Source: Sporosarcina ureilytica (lineage in GTDB: Bacteria > Bacillota > Bacilli > Bacillales_A > Planococcaceae). Taken from it: 64,000 nt of DNA. How positions within the stretch are numbered: the stretch's first letter is position 1; each line of letters begins with the position of its first letter. The stretch covers positions 1,054,001 to 1,118,000 of the forward strand of contig NZ_CP017560.1 in the NCBI RefSeq assembly GCF_001753205.1, given 5' to 3'. The position numbers were made by a program, and so were the translations under genes. The notes beneath the pieces are model-generated. The model saw only the letters and a program-made list of their open reading frames with translations. It ran no database searches and was not told the DNA's origin. Shown here in pieces: positions 18,043 through 27,350 of the stretch.

Positions 18043-18788
18043 AAAGCGACCTCACTTTGAAGTGTGCTAAGTAAACGGTCCTTCAATGCCAACATTTCAG
18101 GACGATTTAAATCATTTCGCGTACGTTTACCTTGTAATGGCACGAAGATTTCTTCAACGTCGGTCACAGGTTTATTTTTCAATAAGAAAATTCTGTCCGA
18201 TAGAAAGAGTGCTTCCTCCACATCATGCGTAATGAATAGTATCGTAGATTGTCTTTTTTTCCATTGCACTAGTAACCATTCTTGCATGGATAATTTCGTA
18301 ATTGCATCAAGGGCAGAAAAAGGTTCGTCTAATAACAGAAGTGGATTTCCTGATAGAACAGCGCGCAAAAATGCAACGCGCTGTTTCATCCCACCGGATA
18401 ATTCAGATGGATATTTATCCTCCGTACCTTCCAAGCCAAATTCTTTTAGTAATGGGCGTATTTGTTGATAGGCTATCTGTTTATCAACCCCATTAATTTC
18501 AAGCGGTAAATAGGCGTTTTCCAAAATCGTTCGCCATGGCAGAAGTAAATCTTGTTGGGGCATATACGCTACTTTCCCAAGCCTGTCCCCATTTTTATTT
18601 CCCTCAAGTGTAATGTCACCAGTCAACGGACGGTCGAGACCAGTAACAAGACGGAATATCGTACTTTTTCCAGAACCGCTTACACCGACGATGGAAATAA
18701 ATTCACCTGGCTGAACAGAAAATGAAAGGTTATCTAGTATTTTACTTTTTTCGTCATAGCCAAACGAAACATTGTTAAATGCCAACAT
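18039..18788 (-). CDS. thiZ: thiamine-pyrimidine precursor ABC transporter ATPase
   Basis: An ABC ATPase. Walker A is GVSGSGKST, the signature is LSGGMKQRV, Walker B is LLLLDEPF and the H-loop is FITHD. I choose ATG at 18788 (MLAFNNVSFGY), which overlaps the end of tenA by 14 bp. A start at 18851 would add 21 residues read from tenA codons in another frame and not typical of the family. It energises uptake through ThiX. Confidence 0.9.
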   Translation of the reverse strand: MLAFNNVSFGYDEKSKILDNLSFSVQPGEFISIVGVSGSGKSTIFRLVTGLDRPLTGDITLEGNKNGDRLGKVAYMPQQDLLLPWRTILENAYLPLEINGVDKQIAYQQIRPLLKEFGLEGTEDKYPSELSGGMKQRVAFLRAVLSGNPLLLLDEPFSALDAITKLSMQEWLLVQWKKRQSTILFITHDVEEALFLSDRIFLLKNKPVTDVEEIFVPLQGKRTRNDLNRPEMLALKDRLLSTLQSEVAL

Positions 18789-19467
18789 CAGCAGTCTCAG
18801 CACCTGGCCACATTTGCTTGTTGTTCGCCATATCCCAGAACATATATTCAAATCGTGTCGTATTTAAAAAGATCTCTTCTAGTTTTTGCAGTTCATGTTC
18901 AGGTTTACCTTCTGCCACTTCATTCATCAAGTCAATGCACCAACTTGCCAGTTCACCAAAGGCTTCTGAAGAATACATACGTATCCAGTCGCCATATAAT
19001 GGGTGGTCTGCTGCACCTGGGATATCATTTAACTCTTTTCCGATTTCCCAATAACTCCAAGCACACGGTAAAACAGCAGCAACAACTTCTGCAAGTGTCC
19101 CTTTTTGACTGACGTGTAGCATGTAATGTGTATAGGCCAGGACAATTGGAGAAGGTTTTGCGTTCTCAAGTTCTTCTTCTGAAATGCCAAATCGCTCAGC
19201 ATATTTTCGGTGAAGCGCCATTTCCGTATTCAATGTCCCTTCAAGTAGACCAGCGAATTTCCCCATTGTTTCAACATCGTCTGCTTTCACAGCGCCAATC
19301 GCGAATACTTTTGAGTAATCAATTAAATATAAGTAATCCTGTACCATGTAAAAACGAAAGTTATCTTGATTAACAGTTCCATCGCCAATTCCTTTTACAA
19401 ACGGATGATTATGATTCTGTCTCCAAATTGGTAATGTTTTCTCATGCAGGCGGTCAGTAAATTTCAT
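18775..19467 (-). CDS. tenA: aminopyrimidine aminohydrolase / thiaminase II
   Basis: A 230-residue TenA-family enzyme that converts aminopyrimidine salvaged from degraded thiamine to HMP. The catalytic Cys lies in PCAWSYWEIG (~135) and the C-terminal Glu region is RFEYMFWDMA. ATG at 19467 (MKFTDRLHEK) follows AAAAGGGAGTG. It is the first gene behind the TPP riboswitch, and it shares a transcript with the matching precursor transporter. Confidence 0.92.
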   Translation of the reverse strand: MKFTDRLHEKTLPIWRQNHNHPFVKGIGDGTVNQDNFRFYMVQDYLYLIDYSKVFAIGAVKADDVETMGKFAGLLEGTLNTEMALHRKYAERFGISEEELENAKPSPIVLAYTHYMLHVSQKGTLAEVVAAVLPCAWSYWEIGKELNDIPGAADHPLYGDWIRMYSSEAFGELASWCIDLMNEVAEGKPEHELQKLEEIFLNTTRFEYMFWDMANNKQMWPGAETADVGI

Positions 19468-19497
19468 TTCATACCCACTCCCTTTTAATTTTTCCAA

Positions 19498-19531
19498 TTA
19501 AAAAATCCACTCCTTGAAGAAGAAGTGGATT
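19498..19531 (-). terminator. riboswitch-controlled terminator
   Basis: On the minus strand AATCCACT and AGTGGATT flank a 12-nt loop and are followed by TTTTTTAATT. It lies between the TPP aptamer and tenA and is the expected expression platform. Confidence 0.85.
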
Positions 19532-19574
19532 GTAGACAGTCAGATTTTCCCAGAAAATAGACGGGTCGAATTTA

Positions 19575-19680
19575 TACGTCTGCACCTCTTCCTTACGCCA
19601 GTATTACCTGGTTCAAGTTAAAAGGGTTTAGGCATTCGCCAGTCTCAGCTCTTTTTTCGAGCACCCCTAGTGGTGGATCT
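19575..19680 (-). promoter_or_regulatory. TPP (THI-box) riboswitch
   Basis: Minus-strand conserved blocks are all present: GGGGTGCTCG, GAGCTGAGACTGGCG, ACCCTTTTAACTTGAACC, and AGGTAATACTGGCGTAAGGAAG. Binding of thiamine pyrophosphate should favour the downstream terminator and shut off tenA-thiZXY. Confidence 0.95.
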
Positions 19681-19700
19681 TATGAAATTGGATTCAACTA

Positions 19701-19730
19701 AGTATAAGCATAGAAAAATAGGAAGGTCAA
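19701..19730 (-). promoter_or_regulatory. promoter of the TPP-riboswitch operon
   Basis: On the minus strand TTGACC (19730-19725) and TATACT (19706-19701) are spaced 18 bp, just upstream of the aptamer. Confidence 0.65.
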
Positions 19731-19823
19731 ATTATTGATTGGAAATAGGTGGAAAGTCACATGTAGTGCTCCAATATGTCAAAGCAACTTACCTTGATAT
19801 CCCCCAATTTCTAATTTCCACTT

Positions 19824-20348
19824 TTAATGAAAGGCATCACTGTAATTCGTCAATTCTCTCAAAGCTTTTTCTTCAATTGGAATGCGAATGGATAACATCC
19901 AAATATTTAATAATGTGAAGATAATGGCTGTAAAATAAGCGTTAAATAAAAGCGGTAAAGTTAATAATTCGAGTGCAACGATTAAGTAATTTGGGTGCCG
20001 TAAAAATTTGTAGGGACCTTTTTTTACCACATTCACGTTTGGAAGAATCATTATTTTTGTATTCCAAAACTTACCTAATGAAAATAAACACCAAAATCTG
20101 CCTACTTGTGCAAGAAGGAAAAGTATCAGAAAAAATCCCCATAAAGGGGAGAGTGTTCGTTCAAATAGAATGACTTCTAAAATGAAAATGATAAAAAATG
20201 AACTATGAAGTAGAATCATGAGTGGATAATGAGATGCTCCGACTTCATAGCCGCCTTGCTGAACAATCCACTTTTCATTTTCTTTTGCAACGAGTAATTC
20301 AATAAGCCTTTGCGTGATAACAATCAGCATTAATATTGTTAAAAACAA
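19824..20348 (-). CDS. bpsB: isoprenylcysteine methyltransferase-family protein (YpbQ/BpsB-like)
   Basis: A 174-residue membrane protein with about five helices and the ICMT-like motif KKGPYKFLRHPNYLIVALE plus a C-terminal RIPIEEKALRE. It sits 10 bp downstream of a type III polyketide synthase gene. In B. subtilis the corresponding pair is BpsA-BpsB (YpbQ), where BpsB O-methylates alkylpyrones made by BpsA. The same role is inferred from the conserved pairing. Confidence 0.85.
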   Translation of the reverse strand: MFLTILMLIVITQRLIELLVAKENEKWIVQQGGYEVGASHYPLMILLHSSFFIIFILEVILFERTLSPLWGFFLILFLLAQVGRFWCLFSLGKFWNTKIMILPNVNVVKKGPYKFLRHPNYLIVALELLTLPLLFNAYFTAIIFTLLNIWMLSIRIPIEEKALRELTNYSDAFH

Positions 20349-20358
20349 ATATGACCCC

Positions 20359-21441
20359 TCATTCCCATTTTAATAATAATAGTTCGCCACAAAAACCGGG
20401 CCCTAGCGCTGCCATTAAACCGTAGTCTTGAGAAGCCGGTTCGTTTTCGATAAAGCGTTCTAGTACATATAGAATTGTAGGAGATGACATATTTCCATGT
20501 TCACTTAATATTTCTCGAGAAATGTTTGTTTTTGACGGTGGAAAATGAAGCGCATTTTCATATGCTTCTAGCACTTTTTTTCCGCCTGGATGAGCGATGA
20601 AATGCGTAATGTCGTCATTTGTTAATTCGTAATCGTCAAGAAATTCATGTACAAAAGGTCCGAGCCATTTTGTAATAATGCTTGGTATGCTCTTAGAAAA
20701 GATCACGTGAAAACCACTGTTTTTAACATGCCATCCCATCACACCTTCAGAGTGGGGCATGAATTTTGAAGCTGTGCCAATTATTTTAGGAGACGCGTGA
20801 CGAGTTTTAATAGTAGATTGTTCACCTGAAATTAGTGCGCATGCGATACCATCTGCAAACAACGAGGCCCCGACGAGATTGCTTTTTGAGTAATCCTCTT
20901 TTTGGAAAGTTAAGCTACAAAACTCTATTGATAACACGAGAACATTTGCAGTAGGGAAAGCACGGCAAAATTCGTAGGCTCGACTTACACCAGCGGCACC
21001 ACCCGCACAGCCAAGTCCCCAAATTGGGATACGTTTCGTATCATCACGAAATGGTAGTTTATTCATGATTCGGGCTTCGATACTAGGTGTTGCAATGCCG
21101 CTACTGGAAATATAAAAAATGGCATCTATTTCCGAAGGATGAATAGTTCTTTGTAAGCGGTTATCTTCTAGACATTTTTGAATCGCTTGGACACCAAAAT
21201 GTACAGCGTGTTCGATATACAAATGATTTCGTTCTTCAAAGTCATGTTCATGTTTAAACCAATCAATTGGCATACATAGATAACGATTGTTAATTTCACC
21301 GTTATCAAAGACTTTTAATAGCCGTTCAATATTTTTAAACTTGTCTTTAAACAGGGTACGTGTTAATTCGACAGCATCAGTTTGCTTAATGGCGAAGGGC
21401 GGATTGACAGTATTGACCGATAGTATAGTTGGCATAGGCAC
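20359..21441 (-). CDS. bpsA: type III polyketide synthase (alkylpyrone synthase BpsA-like)
   Basis: A 360-residue chalcone-synthase-fold enzyme. The catalytic triad is visible: Cys in WGLGCAGGAAG, His in HFIAHPGGKKV and Asn in EHGNMSSPT. C-terminal ALGPGFCGELLLL carries the CHS glycine loop. The B. subtilis homologue condenses long-chain acyl-CoA with malonyl-CoA into alkylpyrones. It forms a two-gene operon with the methyltransferase downstream. Confidence 0.92.
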   Translation of the reverse strand: MPMPTILSVNTVNPPFAIKQTDAVELTRTLFKDKFKNIERLLKVFDNGEINNRYLCMPIDWFKHEHDFEERNHLYIEHAVHFGVQAIQKCLEDNRLQRTIHPSEIDAIFYISSSGIATPSIEARIMNKLPFRDDTKRIPIWGLGCAGGAAGVSRAYEFCRAFPTANVLVLSIEFCSLTFQKEDYSKSNLVGASLFADGIACALISGEQSTIKTRHASPKIIGTASKFMPHSEGVMGWHVKNSGFHVIFSKSIPSIITKWLGPFVHEFLDDYELTNDDITHFIAHPGGKKVLEAYENALHFPPSKTNISREILSEHGNMSSPTILYVLERFIENEPASQDYGLMAALGPGFCGELLLLKWE

Positions 21442-21634
21442 CCCCGGAAAATAGTTATAGTTTAATTGTATGATGCATGTCTAACGGTCATGAATCCTGT
21501 ACGTTGGCGTAATTAGCCGAACCGTGTTTAAATCATTCCCATCTTCGCGACCGCAACATCGCTTTACATTCCAAATCAAAACGGTATATTTAACTGTAAA
21601 CATGAATATTAATATCAAAAGGGGGCGGATCTTT

Positions 21635-22087
21635 ATGCCTGCAATATTCGTAGACGCGGATGCCTGTCCTGTTGTTAATGAAACAATTCAAGTGGCCCGT
21701 GAATTTAATATGAATTGTACGTTAATATGCGATACTGCGCATGAAATTCATCGAGAAGGCGCCGAAACCATTATCGTTTCTAAAGGGGCGGATGCAGTCG
21801 ATTTTGTCCTCGTGAATCGCGTGCGAAAAAATGATATTGTCATCACCCAAGATTATGGATTAGCAGCAATGGTACTAGCCAAACAAGGACATCCTATTGA
21901 TCAAAATGGCCGACTGTATACGGAAGAAAATATTGACCAACTGCTCTATGCACGCCATCAAGCACAAAAAATCCGAATGAGCGGTGGTCGATTACGCGGA
22001 CCCAAAAAGCGCTCGAAAGAAAACAATATTCGATTTGCAAAAAGTTTGACGCAACTTTGCGAACGGCTATTGGAACATGATAAATAA
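21635..22087 (+). CDS. YaiI/YqxD family protein (DUF188)
   Basis: A 150-residue protein with the diagnostic FVDADACPVV N terminus, ITQDYGLAAMVLAKQG, and the basic SGGRLRGPKKRSKE segment. The family has a PIN/NYN-like fold with conserved Asp residues, suggesting a nuclease, but no function is established. ATG 21635 follows AAAAGGGGGCGG; the longer frame from 21524 has no support. A terminator follows at 22171. The rest of the 324-bp gap to the next gene shows nothing else I can name. Confidence 0.88.
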   Translation: MPAIFVDADACPVVNETIQVAREFNMNCTLICDTAHEIHREGAETIIVSKGADAVDFVLVNRVRKNDIVITQDYGLAAMVLAKQGHPIDQNGRLYTEENIDQLLYARHQAQKIRMSGGRLRGPKKRSKENNIRFAKSLTQLCERLLEHDK

Positions 22088-22170
22088 TGGCTGGGTAGGA
22101 CCGATATCAAGTTCACCTTCTCCACCACCTATTTCATCAGAAATTATGAAGCAAGTAGGGGGAAATCATA

Positions 22171-22212
22171 AAGTTCTGCTAGTCGAAACGTCCGACTAGC
22201 AGAACTTTTTCG
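22171..22212 (+). terminator. intrinsic terminator
   Basis: AAGTTCTGCTAGTCG pairs perfectly with CGACTAGCAGAACTT, followed by TTTTT. Confidence 0.88.
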
Positions 22213-22411
22213 GGTTAGGAGAATATAAAGATTAAACATGCATCTACAGTAGATGCATGATTGAACGATAGATTTGACGAATCATGACGAAAATGAAGAA
22301 TATTATCAAAAAAAGATGAAAAAAACGGCTGTTCCATGTAAAATAGATATATGGATTTCTTTAGTAAGTTAAAAGAATTTTCAATATCATATTATAGTAA
22401 GGGGTATCATC

Positions 22412-23389
22412 ATGACTATCGTAAGAGATTTCTTTATCGGGTTATCCCAAAATGAACTATTAAACAGTGCTGCTAAGAAGTATGGCTTAAAGATGGGTGC
22501 ACAAAGCGTCGTTGCTGGGACGAATGTTGCTGAAACAATGGAAAGTATTAAAAAGCTAAATGCACAAGGAATGTCCTGTACGATTGATAACCTTGGCGAG
22601 TTTGTTTTTGAAAAAGATGAAGCATTAGAAGCAAAAGGTAATATACTAGAAGTCATTGAAGCGATCCACACGCATGAAGTCGATGCGCATATTTCATTAA
22701 AACCATCACAACTCGGTTTGGATATTGATTATGATTTTTGTTTTGAGAATTTAGAAGCAATTGTAAGCGCTGCCCATAACTATGGTATTTTCGTTAATTT
22801 TGATATGGAAGACTACCCACGTTTACAAGCATCATTTGATATTGTCGAAGAACTTTCGAAAAAATACGATAACGTTGGTACGGTTATTCAAGCATATTTT
22901 TACCGTGCAGAGGAAGACCTCAATAAATATAAAGACTTTCGTTTACGTATTGTAAAAGGTGCGTACAAAGAGTCTGATGAAGTAGCATATCAAGACAAAG
23001 CGGATATCGATGCGAACTACATAAAACTGATTGAGTGGCATTTATTAAATGGCAAATTTACATCGATTGCAACACATGACCATCATGTCATTAATCATGT
23101 AAAACAGTTTGTTAAAAATCATAGTATTTCGAACGATAAGTTTGAATTCCAAATGCTGTACGGATTTAGAACAGATATGCAACAGGAACTTGTAAGAGAA
23201 GGTTACAACTTCTGTACATATGTTCCATTTGGGAATGACTGGTATGGCTATTTCATGCGTCGTCTTGCAGAACGCCCGCAAAACTTAAACCTAGTTGCAA
23301 AGCAAGTGTTTAATAAGAAAACGAATACAATGATTGGCCTTGCCGCGGGGGCGTTCATTTTAGGTCGCCTTACTAAAAAAGATAAATAA
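22412..23389 (+). CDS. proline dehydrogenase
   Basis: A 325-residue FAD-dependent TIM-barrel enzyme oxidising proline to pyrroline-5-carboxylate. Conserved elements are QAYFYRAEEDL, RIVKGAYKE, IATHDHH, QMLYGFRTDMQ and YVPFGNDWYGYFMRRLAERPQN. It has the usual monofunctional Firmicute length plus a short hydrophobic tail (MIGLAAGAFILGRL) before a basic end, which could attach it to the membrane. No P5C dehydrogenase gene is adjacent. A terminator follows. Confidence 0.9.
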   Translation: MTIVRDFFIGLSQNELLNSAAKKYGLKMGAQSVVAGTNVAETMESIKKLNAQGMSCTIDNLGEFVFEKDEALEAKGNILEVIEAIHTHEVDAHISLKPSQLGLDIDYDFCFENLEAIVSAAHNYGIFVNFDMEDYPRLQASFDIVEELSKKYDNVGTVIQAYFYRAEEDLNKYKDFRLRIVKGAYKESDEVAYQDKADIDANYIKLIEWHLLNGKFTSIATHDHHVINHVKQFVKNHSISNDKFEFQMLYGFRTDMQQELVREGYNFCTYVPFGNDWYGYFMRRLAERPQNLNLVAKQVFNKKTNTMIGLAAGAFILGRLTKKDK

Positions 23390-23399
23390 GAAATAGATT

Positions 23400-23438
23400 A
23401 GCTTTTTGGATGGAGATTACCATTCAAAAAGCTTTTTT
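23400..23438 (+). terminator. intrinsic terminator after proline dehydrogenase
   Basis: AGCTTTTTG and CAAAAAGCT flank a 16-nt loop and are followed by TTTTT. Confidence 0.8.
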
Positions 23439-23551
23439 AGGTGAAAGGTAATATGGATTTTTTAAATTCGATATTGGAAGATAATTCTCGCAAGTGGTAT
23501 GATAGATAAGGAAATTCTAAGAATTATACATATCATGATGGGGGAATAAAG

Positions 23552-24934
23552 ATGTCAAGCAACGTAAAAGTAATTTTTCAATCGAACTCACTTATTGAAG
23601 ACAATGAAATAGTCAAAAACTATGTGGAAAATAGTCCTTCTGCACATTGTTCAGTTTTATTAGAAGGCACACACTACATTGTGATTAAAGAAAAATCCTC
23701 CTATACAACAGAGAAAATTCGTTCCATTGCGGGGGGAATTGCAAGAGATTTGAGCAGTCGGAAAGTAGTCACTGCGTTAATTTCAGCGACAGATCTAATT
23801 GATGAATTTGAAAATATAGAGAAAGCAGACGTTCTTACTGCTTTCGTTGAAGGTTGGGAGTTAGGAGCCTATCAATTTGTCACATATAAACCAAGTGCTG
23901 AATCATTTAAAACAGCATTAGACTTTGAAGAAGGTGACGATGTTGAATCCGCGGTTACGGCAGGTAAAATTCGTGCGGAATCAATGGCTTTCTCACGTGA
24001 TCTAATGAATGAAGTATCAAACGTCTTAAATCCACAAACATTTCCAGAAGTATTAAAAAAGCAATTTGAAGGCACAGATGTTGAAGTAAATGTGCTAGAT
24101 AAAGCGAAAATCGAAGAAATGGAAATGAATGGTGTTTTAACAGTTGGACGAGGCAGTCAATATGATCCATCTTTCGTTGAACTTGTGTACAAAGGTGATG
24201 AAACAAAACCGCTCGTTGCACTAGTTGGAAAAGGAGTTACGTTCGATACTGGTGGCATTAGCCTGAAGAGCGGAAGAGATTTAAGTGATATGCGTATGGA
24301 TATGGGCGGGGCAGCAGCGGTTGCTGGTGCGATGACGTTACTTGCAAAGTCAGAAGCGAAAGTAAATGTCGTTGTCTTAATTCCAATGGTTGAAAATGCG
24401 CCGGATAATACGTCTGTATATCCTGGTGAAGTAATCTCTTATAAGAATGGTAAAACAGTGCAAGTTGGGAACACGGATGCAGAAGGGCGCCTCATTTTAG
24501 CAGATGCATTAATTCGCGCGGGTGAATTGAATGCGGAGTACATCATCAATATTGCGACGTTAACAGGTGCTGTTGTAAACGCACTTGGCACAGAATTAGG
24601 CGGAGTCTTTGGTGACGAAGAACTTGCTGCAGAAATAAAAAAAATCGGCGATCAAAACGGCGATTATGTATGGCCAATGCCGCTAGTTGAAGCGTATGAC
24701 AGTTCATTGGATAGCGATTATGCAGATATGAACAATATTAGTTCATTAAGTAGCGCGGGTTCAATTACTGCTGGTTTATTCCTTCGTCGTTTTGTTCCGG
24801 AAAATAGTAAGTGGTTGCACGTCGATATGGCGGGTGTAATGGAAAAGAATAAAGCATCCGGCTATTATGCAAAATCGGCAACAGGTTATGGTGCGCGTCT
24901 GTTAGCTGATTTTACGACATTTGTATCTAAGTAA
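23552..24934 (+). CDS. leucyl aminopeptidase (peptidase M17)
   Basis: A 460-residue di-metal cytosolic aminopeptidase. Metal and catalytic signatures are VGKGVTFDTGGISLKSG, DMRMDMGGAAAV and NTDAEGRLILADAL. The N-terminal domain is divergent and shorter than in E. coli PepA, as in many Bacillales M17 enzymes. Expected to release N-terminal residues in peptide turnover. ATG 23552 follows GATGGGGGAATAAAG. Monocistronic, ended by the terminator at 24944. Confidence 0.9.
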   Translation: MSSNVKVIFQSNSLIEDNEIVKNYVENSPSAHCSVLLEGTHYIVIKEKSSYTTEKIRSIAGGIARDLSSRKVVTALISATDLIDEFENIEKADVLTAFVEGWELGAYQFVTYKPSAESFKTALDFEEGDDVESAVTAGKIRAESMAFSRDLMNEVSNVLNPQTFPEVLKKQFEGTDVEVNVLDKAKIEEMEMNGVLTVGRGSQYDPSFVELVYKGDETKPLVALVGKGVTFDTGGISLKSGRDLSDMRMDMGGAAAVAGAMTLLAKSEAKVNVVVLIPMVENAPDNTSVYPGEVISYKNGKTVQVGNTDAEGRLILADALIRAGELNAEYIINIATLTGAVVNALGTELGGVFGDEELAAEIKKIGDQNGDYVWPMPLVEAYDSSLDSDYADMNNISSLSSAGSITAGLFLRRFVPENSKWLHVDMAGVMEKNKASGYYAKSATGYGARLLADFTTFVSK

Positions 24935-24943
24935 TTTGAGAAG

Positions 24944-24972
24944 TGCTCAGTCATATGGCTGGGCATTTTTTT
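24944..24972 (+). terminator. intrinsic terminator after aminopeptidase
   Basis: TGCTCAG pairs with CTGGGCA (one G-T), followed by TTTTTTT. Confidence 0.8.
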
Positions 24973-25001
24973 GCAAAAAATTAGTGTGAAGGGGGCTTAC
25001 T

Positions 25002-25343
25002 GTGAGGTTTTTGATTGCGATTAGCATGATGTTTTTTCTAATGGGTTGTTCAGGTATGAATTCTGCAGATCAATTGGATGATGATTCGGATGGTTTAACA
25101 GCCTATCATGAGGATAAATATTTCGATGCATTCGTACTCTCAAAAGGAATCAACACTTTTACGGTTGTCGATGATATAGACAATAAAAGTGGGGAAATGA
25201 TTGTCTCAATGGCGGAGGAAACAGATAAATCTAGTGTAAGAACGCTAAAGAAAAATGATAAAGTTAGAATTTGGTATGATTTAATTTTAGAATCTTATCC
25301 TGCTAAAACGAGGGCATATCGTGTAGAGGTGCTTGAGGAATGA
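25002..25343 (+). CDS. small lipoprotein, DUF3221-like
   Basis: A 113-residue lipoprotein with signal FLIAISMMFFLMGC (lipobox LMGC). The short OB-like domain ends with VRIWYDLILESYPAKTRAYRVEVLE, which resembles DUF3221/YobA-type proteins. GTG 25002 follows GAAGGGGG. It is the last gene before the repeat-bounded accessory region and is not itself preceded by a repeat copy. Function unknown. Confidence 0.7.
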   Translation: MRFLIAISMMFFLMGCSGMNSADQLDDDSDGLTAYHEDKYFDAFVLSKGINTFTVVDDIDNKSGEMIVSMAEETDKSSVRTLKKNDKVRIWYDLILESYPAKTRAYRVEVLEE

Positions 25344-25425
25344 TTGATGATCATCCAAAAGAGCAAAGGCTATTACAGTAATGGGCTCGAAAAATTGGAA
25401 GAAAACGTTAAAAAGTACGGAAGAT

Positions 25426-25580
25426 GGGGCGTCAATTCAATCTTGAATTGAAGTCCTATATTTATTTTGAGTTTCCCTGTTAAATATTTCAGGAATAATT
25501 TAATATACCTAAAGAAACAAATTTTTTTGTGTTAGAATAGGTTGATGAGATTACAGATTCTTCAACAAACGGGCCATTTA
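25426..25580 (+). repeat. split/degenerate array repeat (first copy)
   Basis: GGGGCGTCAATTCAA at 25426-25440 with TTGAATTGAAGTCC at 25443-25456 is a hairpin resembling the first half of the repeat. A clear second half, TTCAACAAACGGGCCATTTA, lies at 25561-25580, about 100 bp away. The rest of this 360-bp gap is AT-rich with no gene I can support. Confidence 0.5.
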
Positions 25581-25703
25581 ATAGCACAAGGCGTATTAAA
25601 GTAAAGAGAAATCCTGGTTACTGGGGAATAAATTACCGATAAACAAGACCACACTATTTTGAGATAATCAAAAGAAAATAATTAATATTACCGTGGTGAT
25701 AAT

Positions 25704-26099
25704 GTGAAGAAAATCCCTTCAAAACTAAATTTTATTTTGTTTTATACAATGTTTGTAGTAAGTACGGGTATTACCTTTTATATTGTATACAGAGATATTG
25801 ATAATTCATTTTCTTTTAAATTCCTCGTTGGCTATGTGATTTTTCTTTTTCTATATCTTGTTTATTTCATTATTGCGACCGTAATCAATATAAGAAAATT
25901 AAGATGGTTTGATATTGGAAAAAGATTGTATAGATTTATTGCTTCTTTTGTTTGCCTTAGTGGGACGAGTATCATTTATTATTATTTTTTTAAATCAACA
26001 GAAATAGATTATTATCGGGTTTTTTCTCCTGCTTTGGGTATATCCTTAGGTATATCTTTTTTTGATTTAGCCTTTTCTAACAAGAAAAATGAAGATTAA
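25704..26099 (+). CDS. predicted four-helix membrane protein, unknown
   Basis: 131 residues, starting at GTG 25704 behind GTGGTGATAAT. Four hydrophobic segments are visible (around residues 9-26, 38-62, 80-97 and 107-125), with a short KKNED tail. I recognise no family. It is the first gene of the repeat-bounded array, with a repeat half 125 bp upstream and a degenerate copy after its stop. Confidence 0.65.
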   Translation: MKKIPSKLNFILFYTMFVVSTGITFYIVYRDIDNSFSFKFLVGYVIFLFLYLVYFIIATVINIRKLRWFDIGKRLYRFIASFVCLSGTSIIYYYFFKSTEIDYYRVFSPALGISLGISFFDLAFSNKKNED

Positions 26100-26105
26100 T
26101 ACTCT

Positions 26106-26130
26106 GTTCAGCTAAAGGGTGCTTTAACGG
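26106..26130 (+). repeat. degenerate array repeat
   Basis: GTTCAGCTAAAGGGTGCTTT, starting at about 26105, resembles the TTCAACTAACGGGCGCAATT opening of better copies. No second half is obvious. Confidence 0.35.
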
Positions 26131-26210
26131 AAAAATAAACATCCGATTTTCATTATCAGGCCTTTAAACGGAGTAAGAATTAGGGAACGGACAGAAGGGA
26201 ATCGTGAAAT

Positions 26211-26687
26211 ATGGAAACAAATCTTTTATTCTATGAAATTCAAAAAGGTACTGTTACAACCCGTGATTATGTAAATTGGTCTTACGGTTTATTGATCAAC
26301 GGAATATCATCGCCTTCCCTGAAGATTCTTTCCTCATGTTCATTTGATGATAATTTATTTGAAATTGAGTCTTACTTTAAACGGTCATTAAAGGAATTGG
26401 CAATAAAGGAACCGACATTTGAAGCATGTGCAAAGGCCCGTATTGTTTTTTTAGCAAAAAAAATAGTGAAAGCTGATGATCACAAGGAAATTTCTAATTT
26501 AGCCGACATGATTTTTCGAGTTGTTGCTATTGAGTTGGATAATTCAGATGATTTGTTCCCTTGGATCGAAATAAGTGAACTGATTGATAGGCTTGATTAT
26601 GATGTTAGATGTATTACGTTGAATAAGAGAGACGTAATATCAAAAATAAAAAATGAGGCAAGGTTGTTACATAGTTTGGATCATTAA
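26211..26687 (+). CDS. hypothetical cytosolic protein
   Basis: 158 residues with no signal or membrane segment and a mostly helical, acidic composition. It begins METNLLFYEIQKGTVTTRDYVNWS and contains SLKELAIKEPTFEACAKARIVFLAKKI. GAAGGGA lies 12 bp before the ATG. I do not recognise the family. Size, acidity and isolation between repeats would suit an immunity-type or stand-alone cassette protein, but nothing in the sequence proves that. Confidence 0.65.
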   Translation: METNLLFYEIQKGTVTTRDYVNWSYGLLINGISSPSLKILSSCSFDDNLFEIESYFKRSLKELAIKEPTFEACAKARIVFLAKKIVKADDHKEISNLADMIFRVVAIELDNSDDLFPWIEISELIDRLDYDVRCITLNKRDVISKIKNEARLLHSLDH

Positions 26688-26710
26688 CATTTCTAATTTA
26701 TTTTTTTGGT

Positions 26711-26770
26711 GTTCCAGAAACGGGCGCAATTCTTGAAGAAGGATTTGCGTCCTTTCCACAAAATGTCCAG
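26711..26770 (+). repeat. array repeat
   Basis: AAACGGGCGCAATTCTTGAAG opens the copy. GGGCGCAA pairs with TTGCGTCC (one G-T), with an inner TTCTT/AAGGA stem and one unpaired T on the 3' arm. It is followed by CACAAAATGTCC in place of the usual GGGCCATTTT. Confidence 0.7.
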
Positions 26771-26866
26771 TTAATTGAAGATAAAAAGTGTATAAACTAG
26801 TATATCTAAGATTGTTGTAACTCCTTTATATACCAAATCATATAAAAGGTAAAAGGAGGTATTTAG

Positions 26867-27289
26867 ATGAAACGTTTTATGTATTATTTTGTCTGGGTTC
26901 TATTTATTGGTATCATCAGTTATTTAGGCAGCCAATATTATCTGAGTTTAAAATCCCTTGCTCATGGAATGTTTGATAGCAACTTATTCATTATATATAG
27001 TCTTGTGTTTCCTGTTATTATTGGGATGCTATTAAAGCTACCCGGATTGATTAAAGACATTAAGCAACAGAAAAAATGGACATTCGATTGGGTGAAATTA
27101 TTAGCAATTGGCGCCCCAACTTTTTTTATCGTAACTTCTCCTGTTTGGATTTATACCATTTGGACTTATACCTCACTTGGCAAACATTCAATATTCGCAG
27201 ATTTTTTAAGAGTAACAATTAGTACCCCATTCACGACGGCAGCAGGTATAGTACTTGGATATTGCTTGTTGGATATTCTGAAAAGGTAA
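26867..27289 (+). CDS. predicted four-helix membrane protein, unknown
   Basis: 140 residues preceded by AAAAGGAGGTATTTAG. Four transmembrane segments are apparent (about residues 5-23, 38-56, 76-98 and 115-137) with a basic cytosolic loop KDIKQQKKW. No family recognised. Located between two repeat copies. Confidence 0.7.
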   Translation: MKRFMYYFVWVLFIGIISYLGSQYYLSLKSLAHGMFDSNLFIIYSLVFPVIIGMLLKLPGLIKDIKQQKKWTFDWVKLLAIGAPTFFIVTSPVWIYTIWTYTSLGKHSIFADFLRVTISTPFTTAAGIVLGYCLLDILKR

Positions 27290-27350
27290 AACACTTTTAA
27301 TTGCCAGGTATGCTTGTGTTGAAGAAACAGGTAGGGTTGGAGAACCATCT

